From assembly GCF_900114325.1 (NCBI RefSeq), contig NZ_FOSR01000001.1, forward strand, positions 389,693 to 453,692: DNA of 64,000 nt, in the 5' to 3' direction. The stretch's first letter is position 1; each line of letters opens with the position of its first letter. The position numbers and the translations under genes are program-made. The DNA is from Rhodanobacter glycinis. Lineage in GTDB: Bacteria > Pseudomonadota > Gammaproteobacteria > Xanthomonadales > Rhodanobacteraceae. A model generated the notes under the pieces. It was not told the origin of the DNA. It searched no databases and saw nothing but the letters and a program-made list of their open reading frames with translations. Shown in pieces: positions 37,356-46,775 of this stretch.

Positions 37356-40300
37356 TCACACCTGCAAGTGGTCGCCTGGGCGAGCCACCAGCCGGTATAG
37401 CGTGGGCATCAGGAAGATGCCGATCACCAGGCGCGAGATCATGCCGGCCACGATCACCAGCGCGAACGGGCGCTGCGAGTCGGTGCCCACGCCGGTGGCG
37501 ATGGCGGCGGGCAGCAGGCCCAGCGCTGCGACCAGGGCGGTCATGATGATGGGGCGCAGGCGCAATACCGCAGCCTCATGCAGCGCTTCGTCGATATCCA
37601 TGCCGCCGAGTCGCAGCTCGTTCACGCAGGAGATGTAGACCACACCGGTCAGCACCGAGACGCCGAACAGCACGATGAAGCCGATGCCGGAGGACACCGA
37701 GAACGCGGTGCCGGTGACCCACATGGCGAATACCGCACCGAGCGGGGCCGACAGCAACACGCCCACCACGGTGATCAGCGGGAACTTGAAGTTGCCGTAC
37801 AGCACGAACAGCAGGGCAAAGATCAGCAGCACGGTCAACGGCAGGATCACCCGCATCTGGGCCCGTGATGCGGTGTATTCCTTGTACTCGCCGCCCCATT
37901 CGAGGTGGTAGCCCTGCGGCAGTTTCACGTTCTTCGCGACCTGCGCGATCGCGTCGTTCACCGCACCGGCGAGATCGCGGCCCTGCACCGAGAACTGGAC
38001 GCCTGTGTAACGCGAACCGTTCTCGCGGTAAATGAAGGAGGCACCGTTCTCCACCTTGATGCTGGCCAGTTGCTTGAGCGGGATCTCCTGGCCACCGGGC
38101 GTGGCCACCGGGATGTTGCCGATCTCTTCCGGGTTGTTGCGGAAGCGCTTCTGCAAGCGCACGAGCAGGTCGAACTGCTTGTCGCCCTGGACCACTTCGG
38201 TGGCGACACTGCCGCCGATCGAGGCATTGATCAGGTTGTTGATGTCATCGACATTCAGGCCGTAGCGGGCAATCTTCGCGCGATCGATATGGATGGCCAG
38301 ATTGGGCTGGCCGAGCTCGTGCACCACCGTGATGTCGGTGATGCCGCGCACCTTTTCCATCACCGCCTTGATCGCCTTGCCTTCCTTCTGCAGTACCTGC
38401 AGATCCGGTCCGTAGAGTTTGGCCGCCAACGCGCTCTTCAAGCCGGTTTCGGCCTCGTCCACCGCATCCTCGGCCGGCTGGCTGTAGTTGAACTGGATGC
38501 CGGCAAACTTCGCCGTCAGCTTGGCGTTGATGGCCTTGATCAATGCCTGTTTGTCGCGGTACTTGCCATGCCACTCCGAGTACGGCTTCAAGCCCGTGAA
38601 GAACTCGTCGTTGTAGAGGCCGGTCGAATCGGTGCCGTCATCCGGGCGGCCGAGTTCGCTGGTCACGGTGGTAACGACCGGGAAGGAGCGCAGCACCTTG
38701 CGGATTTCCGGGCTGATCTTGGACGCTTCGTTGAAGTCGATGCTGTACGGCATCGTCGCGCGTACCCACAACGCGCCCTCGTCGAGATGCGGCATGAATT
38801 CGGCACCGAGGTTCTGCATCATCACGACGGTGATGACAAACAGCACCACGCAAACGCCTGCCACGCGCCACGGCACCCGTGCGGTCTTGCGAAGCCCGCG
38901 GACGTACCACGCCTTGAGCTTCTCGAAGCCAGCATTGCGCCGCTCACGCACACCTTTGCGCATGAATATCCCGCAAAGCACGGGCAACAAGGTCAGCGTG
39001 ACCAGCAGTGAGCCAATCAACGCGAAGATCATGGTGTCGGCCATTGGCCTGAACAGCGTGCCGGACGGACCGGTGAGGAAGTAGATCGGCAGGAAGCTCG
39101 CGACGATCACCGCGACGGCATACACCAGCGGGCGATCGATCTCGGCCGCCGCGGACAGGATCACCTGTTTGAGGTTGTATTCGGTGCCCTGGCGTGCAGC
39201 CAGCTCGCGGAAGATGTTCTCCACCATGAAGATCGCGCCATCCACCAGGATGCCGAAATCCACGGCGCCGATCGACAGCAGGTTGGCTTGCGCGCCCTTC
39301 AGGTCCAGACACAGGAACGCGAACAGCAAGGCCAGCGGAACCGTGACGGCGGCAATCAGCCCCGCACGCATGTCGTACAGGAAGAACACCAGCACCACGA
39401 CCACCAGCACCAGGCCGAGCGTGAGGTTGTGCATCACCACGTTCTTGGTCTGGTTGATCAGCGTGGTGAGGTCGTAGAACGGATGGACCTTCACGTCCTT
39501 GGGCAGGATCGTGTCGTTGAGTTCCTTCGTCTTCGCCTCGACCTGCTTCAGCACGTCTTCGGTCTTGCTGCCGGTCAGCCCCAGGATCACGCCTTCCACG
39601 GCGTCGTTCTGGTTCATGTAGCCGAATTCGCCCAGTCGCGGCGCGGTGCCGATTTTTACATCGGCGACATCCTTGACCAGCACTGGCGTGCCATTGTGTA
39701 CCGCCAGCACGATGTTGCCGATGTCCTGCAGCGTCTTGATGCGCCCGAGCCCACGCACATAGAAGAACTGGCCGCCTTGCTGGTAGAAGCCGCCGCCTGC
39801 GTTGCTGTTGTTGGCCGCGAGCGATGCTTCGACTTGCGAGACGCTCAAGCCGAGCGCGGCAGTCTTCACCGGATTCAGCAGCACCTGATATTGCATGGTG
39901 CCACCGCCGAAAGCCGAGTCGTCGGCGACGCCCGGTACGCTGCGGTATTGCGGCACGACCACCCAGTCATCCAGCGTCTTGAGTTCCATCGGCGAGCGAT
40001 CGGAACTTTGCAGCACATAGCGATAGACCAACCCGGACGGCGGCGACATCGGTGCGACGGACGGCGTGACGCCCGCGGGCAGGGAAATCCCCGACAAGCG
40101 GTTGTACACGCGCTGGCGCGGGAAATAGGGATCGGTTCCGTAGCCAAACGTCAGGGTGAGATCGGACAGTCCGTACAGCGAAATCGAGCGTTTGCTGATC
40201 AGCCCCGGAATCGCGTTGAGGCCCTGTTCCATCGGCACCGTGATCAGGCGCTCGACCTCCTGCGCCGAATGCCCCGGCCACTGGCTGATGATTTCCACCA

Positions 40301-40484
40301 TCCGCGGTGACAGGTTCGGGTACGCATTCATCGGCAGGACCTTGTAGGCCCATACCCCTGCGGCAGCGAGTGCTGCCGACAGCAATATCACCAGCAAGCG
40401 CTGCTCAAGTGCGAACGCAACGATCCGGTTGATGATCGAGGCTTTGTGGGGTGCATTGCCTTCCGGCGTCAATGGCGTACTCAT
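37356..40484 (-). CDS. CusA/CzcA-type RND efflux permease
   Basis: This 1042-residue inner-membrane proton antiporter has about 12 TM segments in the RND layout (TM1 at 28-47, two large periplasmic loops). TM4 carries GAVDFGILVDGAIFMVEN, the DFGxxxDGA motif typical of the heavy-metal efflux (HME) branch. It is the pump of a tripartite system with the adaptor and OMF genes upstream on the same strand (4-bp overlap with the adaptor). The cation exported (Co/Zn/Cd or Cu/Ag) is not readable, and no CusF-like or regulator gene is adjacent. Confidence 0.93.
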   Translation of the reverse strand: MSTPLTPEGNAPHKASIINRIVAFALEQRLLVILLSAALAAAGVWAYKVLPMNAYPNLSPRMVEIISQWPGHSAQEVERLITVPMEQGLNAIPGLISKRSISLYGLSDLTLTFGYGTDPYFPRQRVYNRLSGISLPAGVTPSVAPMSPPSGLVYRYVLQSSDRSPMELKTLDDWVVVPQYRSVPGVADDSAFGGGTMQYQVLLNPVKTAALGLSVSQVEASLAANNSNAGGGFYQQGGQFFYVRGLGRIKTLQDIGNIVLAVHNGTPVLVKDVADVKIGTAPRLGEFGYMNQNDAVEGVILGLTGSKTEDVLKQVEAKTKELNDTILPKDVKVHPFYDLTTLINQTKNVVMHNLTLGLVLVVVVLVFFLYDMRAGLIAAVTVPLALLFAFLCLDLKGAQANLLSIGAVDFGILVDGAIFMVENIFRELAARQGTEYNLKQVILSAAAEIDRPLVYAVAVIVASFLPIYFLTGPSGTLFRPMADTMIFALIGSLLVTLTLLPVLCGIFMRKGVRERRNAGFEKLKAWYVRGLRKTARVPWRVAGVCVVLFVITVVMMQNLGAEFMPHLDEGALWVRATMPYSIDFNEASKISPEIRKVLRSFPVVTTVTSELGRPDDGTDSTGLYNDEFFTGLKPYSEWHGKYRDKQALIKAINAKLTAKFAGIQFNYSQPAEDAVDEAETGLKSALAAKLYGPDLQVLQKEGKAIKAVMEKVRGITDITVVHELGQPNLAIHIDRAKIARYGLNVDDINNLINASIGGSVATEVVQGDKQFDLLVRLQKRFRNNPEEIGNIPVATPGGQEIPLKQLASIKVENGASFIYRENGSRYTGVQFSVQGRDLAGAVNDAIAQVAKNVKLPQGYHLEWGGEYKEYTASRAQMRVILPLTVLLIFALLFVLYGNFKFPLITVVGVLLSAPLGAVFAMWVTGTAFSVSSGIGFIVLFGVSVLTGVVYISCVNELRLGGMDIDEALHEAAVLRLRPIIMTALVAALGLLPAAIATGVGTDSQRPFALVIVAGMISRLVIGIFLMPTLYRLVARPGDHLQV

Positions 40485-41656
40485 TGGGTTTGCATGAACA
40501 TGAGGAAGATGCTGCCGTCGATCACGACGCGGTCACCGGGACGCAGGCCCTTGGTGATGACGTACTGGTCGTCGTTGCGGGCGCCGAGCGTCACATGCTT
40601 CCGGGCAAAGCTGCCGTCAGGCTGGGCGACGTAGACGAAGGGCAGGTTTTCGTCGTCGCGCAGGATCGCCCCCACCGGGAGACGCAGGCCGGTTTCGGCG
40701 TTGGCGGAATGAATCTTCACGCTGACGTACATCTGCTTTTTCAGCAGGCCGCCCGGGTTGTCCACCTGTACGCGAGCGAGCGTCGCGCGGGTATCCGGAT
40801 CCACTTCCGCCGCGACGTAGGTCACCTTGCCGGCAAGCGGCTTGCTGCCGTCGCCCGTGTCGATTTCGGCGGAGTCGCCGGCTTTCACCAAGGCAGGATC
40901 CGACCCGAACAACTGGGTCTTCACCCACACGCGCGACAGGTCGGCGATGGTGAAGCAGGGCGTGCTGCCCGCTTGCAGCAGCTGGCCGACGGTGATCGAA
41001 CGTTGCACCACGGTGCCGGCGATCGGCGCGCGGATCATGCCTTCGATATGCGCGATCGGCAGACCGGCCTGCACCGCCTTGATGTCCTTCGGATCGACGC
41101 CCAGGCCCAGCAAGGCTTGCAGCGCGGCATTGCGATCAGCCTCGGCGTTGGACGCATCGGTCTGCGCCTGCTCGGCCTCGCGCTCGGAGACGCCCTGATG
41201 CTTGACCAGGTCCTTGTCCTGATCCGCCAGTTTGCGCGCCGTGCGCGCCGAATCTACCGCCTTGCGGTATGCGCTGATGGCGGCGGCAAAATCCGGTGAA
41301 GCCACCATGGCCAGCGGCTGGCCCTTCTTTACCTGGTCGCCAGGGTTGACCAGCAAGCGGGTGACCGGGCCGGAAATCGGCGCCATCACGCTGGTGGCCT
41401 GGTTGTCGTCAAAGCCGACCACGCCGGTGGCATCGACCGTGTTTCGATAGCTGGAGGGCGCCACGGTGTAGAAATGGATGCGCTTGAGCTGGGTCTTGGT
41501 CAACGTCACGTTCTGGGGTGTCGTCGACGCATCCGCGGCAGCCTGCTTGTCCGGGTGTGAGCAACCGGCGAGTGCGGCAACGGCAAACAAGAGGGCGACA
41601 CTGAGGGCGCCAGGGCGCGCGGCGTTAGCCAGACCGCGGAAGGTTTCACTTTTCAT
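40481..41656 (-). CDS. RND efflux periplasmic adaptor, CzcB-like
   Basis: This 391-residue membrane-fusion protein has a lipobox in LFAVAALAGCSH (about Cys31). A lipoyl/hairpin region (PISGPVTRLLVNPGDQVKKGQPL) is followed by the coiled-coil hairpin (about 130-195), beta-barrel and membrane-proximal domains. No His-rich metal-binding N-terminus is visible, unlike CzcB of Cupriavidus. The ATG at 41656 lies inside the end of the OMF gene (11-bp overlap), and the gene overlaps the pump by 4 bp. Confidence 0.92.
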   Translation of the reverse strand: MKSETFRGLANAARPGALSVALLFAVAALAGCSHPDKQAAADASTTPQNVTLTKTQLKRIHFYTVAPSSYRNTVDATGVVGFDDNQATSVMAPISGPVTRLLVNPGDQVKKGQPLAMVASPDFAAAISAYRKAVDSARTARKLADQDKDLVKHQGVSEREAEQAQTDASNAEADRNAALQALLGLGVDPKDIKAVQAGLPIAHIEGMIRAPIAGTVVQRSITVGQLLQAGSTPCFTIADLSRVWVKTQLFGSDPALVKAGDSAEIDTGDGSKPLAGKVTYVAAEVDPDTRATLARVQVDNPGGLLKKQMYVSVKIHSANAETGLRLPVGAILRDDENLPFVYVAQPDGSFARKHVTLGARNDDQYVITKGLRPGDRVVIDGSIFLMFMQTQ

Positions 41657-43163
41657 GGGTGTCCCGGGTTGAATCCTTGCGATGCCACCAGCCACCGCCG
41701 AGCGCCTGGAACAGCGCGGCCGAATCGGCGTAACGGTTGGCTTGCGCCTGTACGAGGCTGATTTGCGCCTGCTGCCAGGCCTGTTCCGCATTCAGCAGCG
41801 ATAGCGGTGCGGCATAACCGTCCTTCACTTGCCGTTGCGCGATGTCGAGCGAAGTCTTGGCCGCGTCGGCGGCCGTCGCGGCGGCCTGCAGACCCTTGGC
41901 GTCCTGTTCCAGTGCAGTCAGGGTGTCGGCGACATCCTCGAAGGCCGACAGCACGGTGCTGCGGTATTGCGCAGCAGCCTGCGTGTAGTTGGCCTTGGCG
42001 GCGCGTTCCTGGTGCATCAGCGTGCCGCCTTCGAAGATCGGCGCGGTAATTGACGTCGTCAGGTTCCAGAAGCCGGTGCCGGGGGAAAACACCTTGCTGA
42101 TGGCCAGCGCCGTGCTGCCGGCATCCGCGCTCAGCTGAATCTGCGGCAGCCGGTTGGCGGCGGCAACGCCGACCTGGGCACTGGCGGCATGCAGGTTGGC
42201 CTGGGCCTGGCGGATATCCGGGCGCTGCGCCACCAGTTTCGAGGGCAGGCTGACCGGAAGTTGCTCGGGCAAATGCAGGCTTGCCAGGGTGAAATCGGCA
42301 TCCACGCCCTGGCTGGGAAAGCGCCCGGCCAGCACGGCCATGCGGTTACGCTGCTGGCTCAACTGCTTGACCAGGTCGGGCAGGGCGGACTCGGCCTGTG
42401 CCAGCTGTGCCTGCTGAGCAGCGACATCCTGCTGGCTGACCAAGCCCCCGGTCAGCTGGTAGTGCAGGATGGTCAGCATGTGCCGGTTGAGGTCGACCAG
42501 TTTCCGGGTGGCGTCGATCTGCGCCTGCAGCGAAGCGATCTGGATCGCCGTGACCACCACGTTGGCGGTCAGGGTGTTGTAGGCGGCGATCATCTGGAAG
42601 CGCACGGCCTGTTCCTGCGCTTTCAGCGATTCGACCGAGCGCCGGTTCAGCCCGAACACGTCCGGCGTGTACGACACGCTGACCTGCGGGGTGAACAGGT
42701 TGTACAGGTAGGCGTTGTTGCTGGGCACCGGGGCCAGGGCGCCGGCTGGATCTTTCTCGCGACTGCCGGAAAGACTGGCCGATACCGACGGGTAATAGCT
42801 GCCGCGCTGGGCCAATACATCTTCATGTGCGGCTTTCAGCGCAGCTTGTGCGGCCTTGAGGTCGGGGTTGTGTGCCAGTGCCTGGCGAATCAGGCGATCA
42901 AGCGCCGCAGAGTGGAACAGGGTCCACCAGTCGGCAGTGACATCGCCGGCAGCATCGAAATGCTGCACGCCACCGGCAGCCCCACTTCCGCCGGAAGCTG
43001 TTGCTGCGGCGAGCGGCTTGGCCGTGTAGCGATCGACATGGGGAGCGGGTGGCGTCTTGAAATCGGGTCCGGCGGCGCAGCCGGCGATCAGCAAGGTCGC
43101 CAGGGCCGCGACAACGCACGATGCGCGGGGCCGGGGCGTGCGGGCATTCGGAGGAACAACCAT
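41646..43163 (-). CDS. RND efflux outer membrane factor, NodT/OprM-type lipoprotein
   Basis: This 505-residue TolC-like outer-membrane channel has a lipobox at LLIAGC (about Cys29) and the typical GPDFKTP start after the lipidation site. Two OEP repeats follow, with long helical hairpins such as DLKAAQAALKAAHEDVLAQRGSYYPSVSAS and RPDIRQAQANLHAASAQVGVAAANRLPQIQLS. It is the first gene of the omf-mfp-rnd operon. Confidence 0.92.
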   Translation of the reverse strand: MVVPPNARTPRPRASCVVAALATLLIAGCAAGPDFKTPPAPHVDRYTAKPLAAATASGGSGAAGGVQHFDAAGDVTADWWTLFHSAALDRLIRQALAHNPDLKAAQAALKAAHEDVLAQRGSYYPSVSASLSGSREKDPAGALAPVPSNNAYLYNLFTPQVSVSYTPDVFGLNRRSVESLKAQEQAVRFQMIAAYNTLTANVVVTAIQIASLQAQIDATRKLVDLNRHMLTILHYQLTGGLVSQQDVAAQQAQLAQAESALPDLVKQLSQQRNRMAVLAGRFPSQGVDADFTLASLHLPEQLPVSLPSKLVAQRPDIRQAQANLHAASAQVGVAAANRLPQIQLSADAGSTALAISKVFSPGTGFWNLTTSITAPIFEGGTLMHQERAAKANYTQAAAQYRSTVLSAFEDVADTLTALEQDAKGLQAAATAADAAKTSLDIAQRQVKDGYAAPLSLLNAEQAWQQAQISLVQAQANRYADSAALFQALGGGWWHRKDSTRDTHEK

Positions 43164-44227
<1,064 letters not shown>

Positions 44228-44281
44228 GCAGGGCGGTCAGCCAGAGGGTGGCCCGTTCCGGCCCCGCCGGCAGCTTCTGCC

Positions 44282-45127
44282 TCAGTCGAGAAAGGACAAC
44301 GCCTGCGCGCAGGGCTGTTCGACTTTCAGGCTGAGCAAATCGTCGGCGCGGGTGCGCCCCAGGTTGACTGCGGCAATCGGTTTGCCCGTTTGCGCAGCCG
44401 CCCGGGCAAAGCGATAACCCGAATAAACCATCAGCGACGAACCGACCACCAGCATCGCATCGGCTTCGTGCAAGGCCTGCATGCCCGCTTCCACGCGTTC
44501 GCGTGGCACGCCTTCACCGAAGAACACCACGTCCGGCTTCAGCATGCCGCCACAACGCGGGCAGGGCGGCACGACGAAATGTGAAAAGTCGCCTTCCAGA
44601 TCCGCGTCGCCATCCGGTGCGTCCACGGCGTCGACGGCCGCCCATGCCGGATTCTGGCGCAGCAAATCCTCCTGGAACGTCTGGCGTGGCAACTGCAATT
44701 CGCACGACAGGCAGCGCACGCGATCCAACCGGCCATGCAGGTCAATCACGTTCACGCTGCCGGCGGCCTGATGCAGGCGATCCACATTCTGGGTCAGCAG
44801 CAAGGTGAACTTGCCTCGCGCCTCCAGCGTGGCCAACGCGCGATGCGCTGCATTCGGTTTCGCATGACCGAAGCGGCGCCAGCCGACCAGGCTGCGCGCC
44901 CAGTACCGCTGGCGCACGGCGTGATCGCCGGTGAAGGCCTGGAAGGTCACCGGTTGCGCGCGTTTCCACTGGCCGTGCGTATCCCGGTAGTCGGGAATCC
45001 CGGAATCCGTGCTGCAACCCGCGCCGGTCAATACGAACAGGCGCGAGTGCGTGGCAATGAACCCGGCCAGCGCCGTGTTGGTGCGGGCGGGCGGGAGGGG
45101 TGTTGTCGTCGATGGGGAGTCCTGCAT
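44282..45127 (-). CDS. Sirtuin NAD-dependent protein deacylase (class II/SIRT4-like)
   Basis: This 281-residue SIR2-family protein shows the NAD-binding segments FVLTGAGCSTDSGIPDYRD (31-49) and LLTQNVDRLHQAAGS, the catalytic His in DLHGRLDRV, and zinc cysteines CLSC and CPRCGG. GGMLKPDVVFFGEGVP and VVGSSLMVYSGYRFA are also conserved. The extended Zn module fits the SIRT4-like class found in many proteobacteria. The ATG at 45127 is preferred by homology; no strong ribosome site is present. It is convergent with tadA and divergent from glk. Confidence 0.92.
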   Translation of the reverse strand: MQDSPSTTTPLPPARTNTALAGFIATHSRLFVLTGAGCSTDSGIPDYRDTHGQWKRAQPVTFQAFTGDHAVRQRYWARSLVGWRRFGHAKPNAAHRALATLEARGKFTLLLTQNVDRLHQAAGSVNVIDLHGRLDRVRCLSCELQLPRQTFQEDLLRQNPAWAAVDAVDAPDGDADLEGDFSHFVVPPCPRCGGMLKPDVVFFGEGVPRERVEAGMQALHEADAMLVVGSSLMVYSGYRFARAAAQTGKPIAAVNLGRTRADDLLSLKVEQPCAQALSFLD

Positions 45128-45251
45128 GGAGGCTTTATCGCACTCGATGTGCCGAATTGCCATTCGACGCTGCATGCCATCGCCAGCAGAGTCCTCCCGG
45201 GACAATATCCTGAAATGTTGCGATGCAATTCAAATCCTTATTTCTATTTGA

Positions 45252-45271
45252 TGTATTTTTATAAAAATACA
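45252..45271. promoter_or_regulatory. Perfect 20-bp AT palindrome
   Basis: TGTATTTTTATAAAAATACA is self-complementary and sits in a markedly AT-rich stretch (45220-45300) between the divergent sirtuin and glk genes. It may be an operator or part of a promoter; no regulator can be assigned. Confidence 0.45.
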
Positions 45272-45329
45272 TATAAAACATTAAATTAAAGTGCATTTAC
45301 AACCTTGCTTGTAGATGACGCTTTGCAAG

Positions 45330-45345
45330 TTGACACCGGTGACAA
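45330..45345. promoter_or_regulatory. Candidate LacI-type operator upstream of glk
   Basis: TTGACACCGGTGACAA is a 16-bp palindrome with one mismatched pair and a central CG, the usual form of LacI-family operators. It overlaps an in-frame ATG (45345), supporting a downstream glk start. A LacI regulator is encoded at 54320-55327 in the same locus. Confidence 0.4.
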
Positions 45346-45383
45346 TGAATCCCAAGCTGGTGCCCGTTCCAGTGCGGGGAGGC

Positions 45384-46451
45384 ATGGTGAACGCGGCAAT
45401 CGACCCTCTTGATAGACCAGCAAGCGTCCTGACGTTGCCATTTCTGGCAGCGGATGTCGGGGGAACGTATGCCCGTGTCGCACTGCTGCAGGCCTCGCCG
45501 GACAGCGGGCAAGCGCTCCACGTGCTTGCCTATCGCAAGTTTGCGTGCGCGGACTTTCGCGGGCTGGCGGAACTGCTGCAAACATTCATCGAAAACGATG
45601 CGCGCACCCTGGTGCGGCACTGCGTGCTCGCCTGCGCCGGGCAGGTCATGGGCGACGAAGTCCTGAACGACAATTTCGCCTGGCCCATCCGCTTGTCAGC
45701 CTTGCGCCAGGCCACGGCGCTGGATGACATCGCCGTTCTCAATGATTTCGAAGCGCTGGGGTACGCCCTCGACCACCCCTCCGCTGGCAATGCACGGCTG
45801 CTGTGCGGACCGGACAGCCAGCCCGATGGCCCGACGCTGGTGATCGGTCCGGGCACCGGACTTGGCGCGGCGGTGCGCTTGCCCGCTTCCGCAGGTGGCC
45901 ACGTGCTGACGACGGAAGCCGGCCAGACGGATTTCGCGCCCCATTCGATTCGCGAACGCGAGGTCCTTGCCCACCTGGCACCGGACGGCGGCTACGTGGC
46001 GTACGAACGCATCGTCTCGGGCCCCGGCCTGCTGATCCTGTACGCGGTGCTGTGCGCCTTGCTCGGGGAAGCGCCAAGGCTGGCCTCGCCCGAAGCCATC
46101 ACCGCGGCAGCAGCGGCATGCAGCGATGCGCAGGCCGTGGAAGCGGTGGAGATCTTCTGTGCTGCGCTGGGAAGTTTTGCCGGCAGCCTGGCCATGACCT
46201 TCATGGCCACGGGTGGCGTGTACCTCGCCGGCGGCTTCCTCTATTCGATGTTCACGTTGCTTGAGCGCAGCGCTTTCGAACAGCGATTCCTGCATGGGCG
46301 CAGCGTGCGTGCGCTGCTGTCGCAGGTTCCGGTACGGGTAACGGAACACGGGCGCAACGGCGTGCTGGGGGCGGCACGCTGGTATCTCCGGCGTAGCGTG
46401 GCAGGAGACACGAAACCCGGTCGCGCCGCGGCTGACGGGGTACCCGGATGA
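45384..46451 (+). CDS. glk: Glucokinase (Glk family)
   Basis: The protein is about 355 residues from this start. It belongs to the bacterial Glk family of hexokinase-fold kinases: FLAADVGGTYARVAL (phosphate 1), LNDFEALGYAL (sugar-binding Asn-Asp), GPGTGLGAA and GGVYLAGG. It phosphorylates glucose at C6; activity on glucosamine is possible for relatives. The start is uncertain: ATGs at 45315 and 45345 are in frame, but the latter lies in a palindrome. ATG 45384 follows GGGGAGG closely. It heads the sugar locus. Confidence 0.88.
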   Translation: MVNAAIDPLDRPASVLTLPFLAADVGGTYARVALLQASPDSGQALHVLAYRKFACADFRGLAELLQTFIENDARTLVRHCVLACAGQVMGDEVLNDNFAWPIRLSALRQATALDDIAVLNDFEALGYALDHPSAGNARLLCGPDSQPDGPTLVIGPGTGLGAAVRLPASAGGHVLTTEAGQTDFAPHSIREREVLAHLAPDGGYVAYERIVSGPGLLILYAVLCALLGEAPRLASPEAITAAAAACSDAQAVEAVEIFCAALGSFAGSLAMTFMATGGVYLAGGFLYSMFTLLERSAFEQRFLHGRSVRALLSQVPVRVTEHGRNGVLGAARWYLRRSVAGDTKPGRAAADGVPG

Positions 46452-46775
46452 ACTGCATCACGGAACCGCGCCTGTATGGCTGGACGAAACCAGGTTGTGG
46501 CATGCGCAGGGCAGGGCCACGCGGGAGCGTGCACGCGAAAAGCGTGCAGGGACGACGGACCCGCGCGGACGACGCGCACGGTTTCTAGGCAATACGCGGA
46601 TGTCGGATTCCGCGGGGGAACGCCGGATGGAAGCGGTCGTGGCACGCAGTGTCATGGGTCGCTGCCTCGGGCTCGGCATTGCAGCAGGCGCCACGCATCC
46701 GGCGCCAACGGGGCGCGCGCTGACGCATGGCGGAGCTCCACAGATTCGGCAGACATCAACCAAGAGGGAAAGCTC
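46452..46775. other. Leader region of the TonB-dependent receptor gene
   Basis: This 324-bp stretch has no supported gene. It presumably holds the receptor promoter. I looked for a second copy of the TTGACACCGGTG palindrome and did not see one. Confidence 0.4.

Noticed and set aside
37356-43163. Assignment of the RND system as a multidrug (AcrB-type) pump
   Set aside because: The TM4 motif DFGxxxDGA and overall pattern are those of the heavy-metal HME branch, although the metal is not known.
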